Assembly (NCBI GenBank): GCA_045104975.1
Contig: JBGCCY010000009.1
Coordinates: 1-64,000, forward strand
Length of the DNA stretch: 64,000 nucleotides
Source: CAJQQY01 sp045104975
GTDB taxonomy: Bacteria > Bacteroidota > Bacteroidia > Chitinophagales > Saprospiraceae
Reading direction: 5' to 3'
Position numbers and translations under genes: made by a program. Positions 62,809 to 64,000 of the stretch are shown piece after piece; position 1 is the first letter of the stretch; each line of letters starts with the position of its first letter. The notes beneath the pieces are model-generated. The model was given only the letters and a program-made list of their open reading frames with translations, ran no database searches and was not told the DNA's origin.

Positions 62809-63226
62809 TTTATAAGTTTTACTAGTTTTTTAAACATGAACCTTGAACTATATTTCAAGTGGTCTAACTTCTTTCGTTTTTTAATTTAATTTTTTTCTTT
62901 TGCTATAACGAAGGTCAGGTTGTTAAAAAAAACTCCCACCTGCGATTTTGCTTTTCTAAATATACGTCAAAGTTTTTATATTTGATTTATATGAATCTCG
63001 ATTTTTTCCAATGTAAATGTATTGTTATTGGTTGAGAAATAAAATAGAATAATCATATTTCTAAATAAAAAAAGTTGCTAACCTTTTGAGTTAGCAACTT
63101 CATTTTATTATTGTAAATTGTCGGAAATGGTCTGCTGCTTCTGACAGTAGTTTACCATAAGTTAATACAAGCAGTTTTTACTTATTGATCAGATTGCTTT
63201 TTATTGGACAGCAGAGTTTTTACATT
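62809..63226. other. Intergenic region with terminator and shared motif
   Basis: No plausible gene is seen in this 418-bp stretch. It holds TGTAAATGTATTGTTATT (63012-63029), shared with 58711-58728, and the terminator at 63065-63100. Confidence 0.6.
63065..63100 (-). terminator. Rho-independent terminator
   Basis: A perfect 11-bp stem (63072-63082 with 63090-63100) is followed on the minus strand by a T-run. It lies 127 bases past the 3' end of the gene at 63227. Confidence 0.85.
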
Positions 63227-64000
63227 TTAATTAAATCGTTTACCTTTTCTTATATATTTAATAACTTTCTTTTCAAAGCATCTACCATATTTACCGTTCT
63301 TACGATCAAGAAAGCATTTTTCAGCAACTGTTGCTTGTTGTTCTAAATTCATACTTCCCCAACTGCTATTGCATTTGACACCATAGACGCTTCCACTTGA
63401 GGTAGAGTTTTTTACTTGGGAAGAAATTCCCCCGATCGTCCAATTGATATCGGCGGTTACATGTAATTGCCATACATGTGCTATTTCATGTATAAATAAA
63501 CCTTCGTCTTTAAGAGCATTTTTGTAACCAGCGCTTCCCATATTCATTAAGAAATGTCCAGTTCCTGTAGGCCATACAAATTCTCTATTTCCAATACCCA
63601 ATAAATTGGTGATCAAAATTTTACTTCTCGGAGGTAATGTACCACCAAACAAATTTTTATTTGCGAAATTATATTCTTGTTTAGTTACTCTTCGATATTT
63701 TGGTATTCGTCCATTGACAACTACTTCCTTGGTAATTTTATATCCTTGAAATAGGATAGTTCCACTAGAACTCACTACAACACCTGCAAAAACCTTCCCG
63801 CCATTAAATACTAGTTTTCCTCCTTTAGTGGCATATTTTTTTGTTACCCTACCAGCTGTTTTTGCTCCACTCCAAACTTTTTTGCCTCCTTTGCTAGCAT
63901 ATTTTTTTGTTGTGCTGCCAGCTTTTTTTGCTCCGTTCCAAGTTTTTTTTCCTCCCTTTTTTGCATATTTTTTTGTTGTACTACCCACTTTTTTTGCTGC
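63227..64000 (-). CDS. Partial: cationic 22-residue repeats plus HExxH metalloprotease-like domain
   Basis: The gene runs off the window edge, so its N-terminus is missing. The visible part begins with at least three 22-residue units of the form KKAGSTTKKYAxKGGKKxWxGA, extremely rich in Lys and Gly. A short hydrophobic bridge and a compact domain follow: NKNLFGGTLPPRSKILITN, then GLFIHEIAHVWQLHV with the zinc-binding HEIAH, and four cysteines near the end. This resembles DUF4157-type putative metallopeptidases in polymorphic toxins and contractile-injection effectors. Toxin role is inference; secretion signal and any immunity gene are out of view. Confidence 0.7.
   Translation of the reverse strand, partial: AAKKVGSTTKKYAKKGGKKTWNGAKKAGSTTKKYASKGGKKVWSGAKTAGRVTKKYATKGGKLVFNGGKVFAGVVVSSSGTILFQGYKITKEVVVNGRIPKYRRVTKQEYNFANKNLFGGTLPPRSKILITNLLGIGNREFVWPTGTGHFLMNMGSAGYKNALKDEGLFIHEIAHVWQLHVTADINWTIGGISSQVKNSTSSGSVYGVKCNSSWGSMNLEQQATVAEKCFLDRKNGKYGRCFEKKVIKYIRKGKRFN

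Noticed and set aside
58260..64000. Integron cassette array (string of small codirectional genes with repeats between them)
   Set aside because: No intI gene in view. The intergenic motifs are about 40 bp, shorter than attC, and their RYYYAAC/GTTRRRY ends do not pair properly; several junctions lack the motif entirely.
1..64000. tRNA, rRNA, CRISPR arrays, transposases, phage genes
   Set aside because: Both strands were scanned by eye for these; none was recognised. Small structured RNAs could be missed without a covariance-model search.

Overview
The window is about one-third G+C and looks like a chromosome segment of a Bacteroidota bacterium, probably of the Saprospiria/Cytophagia/Flavobacteriia type. 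Supporting features are two giant secreted proteins with type IX secretion (T9SS) C-terminal sorting domains, several SPII lipoproteins and outer-membrane beta-barrels, an ECF sigma operon with a surface lipoprotein, and repeated TAnnTTTG -7 boxes in front of genes. I saw no rRNA, tRNA, CRISPR array, transposase, integrase or phage genes.

Layout. 0-5.8 kb: single genes (small Cys-motif membrane protein, porin-like barrel, SH3-like lipoprotein, YitT-family transporter, NUDIX hydrolase, zinc-ribbon membrane protein). 5.85-9.6 kb: a minus-strand operon of carboxypeptidase-regulatory-domain lipoprotein, ECF sigma factor, and an inner-membrane-anchored protein with a barrel-like C-terminus, likely its regulator. 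9.7-12.1 kb: a TRM11-like methylase and a frameshifted GT-C-like membrane protein. 12.2-21.1 kb: two tandem paralogues of 1230-1264 aa joining a metallophosphoesterase domain, a middle domain with CotH/FAM20-like kinase motifs and an Omp85-like barrel, followed by a third barrel gene; the second paralogue has lost phosphoesterase metal ligands. 21.3-26.8 kb: PAP2 phosphatase, an orphan Pycsar-effector-like (PycTM) protein, a GAF-domain protein, a leucine-rich lipoprotein and a DUF423 protein.

26.8-41 kb: a plus-strand run (anchored propeller-like protein, PrmA, a 1504-aa periplasmic beta-rich protein, YheT-like hydrolase, DUF2807 protein, SbcD and SbcC). Most junctions here carry an inverted repeat, each built from a different word. 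41-45 kb: a TonB-C-terminal-domain protein, then a coiled-coil protein, a membrane-anchored PspA/Vipp1-like protein and a multipass protein that look like one unit, then a Dabb protein. 45.4-56.9 kb: a 1554-aa T9SS repeat protein with a propeller inserted in its array, an aldo/keto reductase, a second DUF2807 protein, a membrane-bound AraC regulator and a lamin-tail-domain T9SS protein. 57-64 kb: acyl-CoA dehydrogenase, then a string of small solitary minus-strand genes (NTF2-like lipoprotein, GNAT, an unknown, RidA, a MORN-repeat lipoprotein broken by an in-frame amber codon, a 2TM protein) and, at the edge, a truncated gene with 22-residue cationic repeats and an HExxH domain.

The strongest candidates for something undescribed are the phosphoesterase / kinase-like / Omp85 tandem pair, the PspA-like trio, the ECF operon with a possible envelope-spanning regulator, and the cationic-repeat HExxH protein. 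Palindromic intergenic elements, some of MITE-like size, recur throughout.
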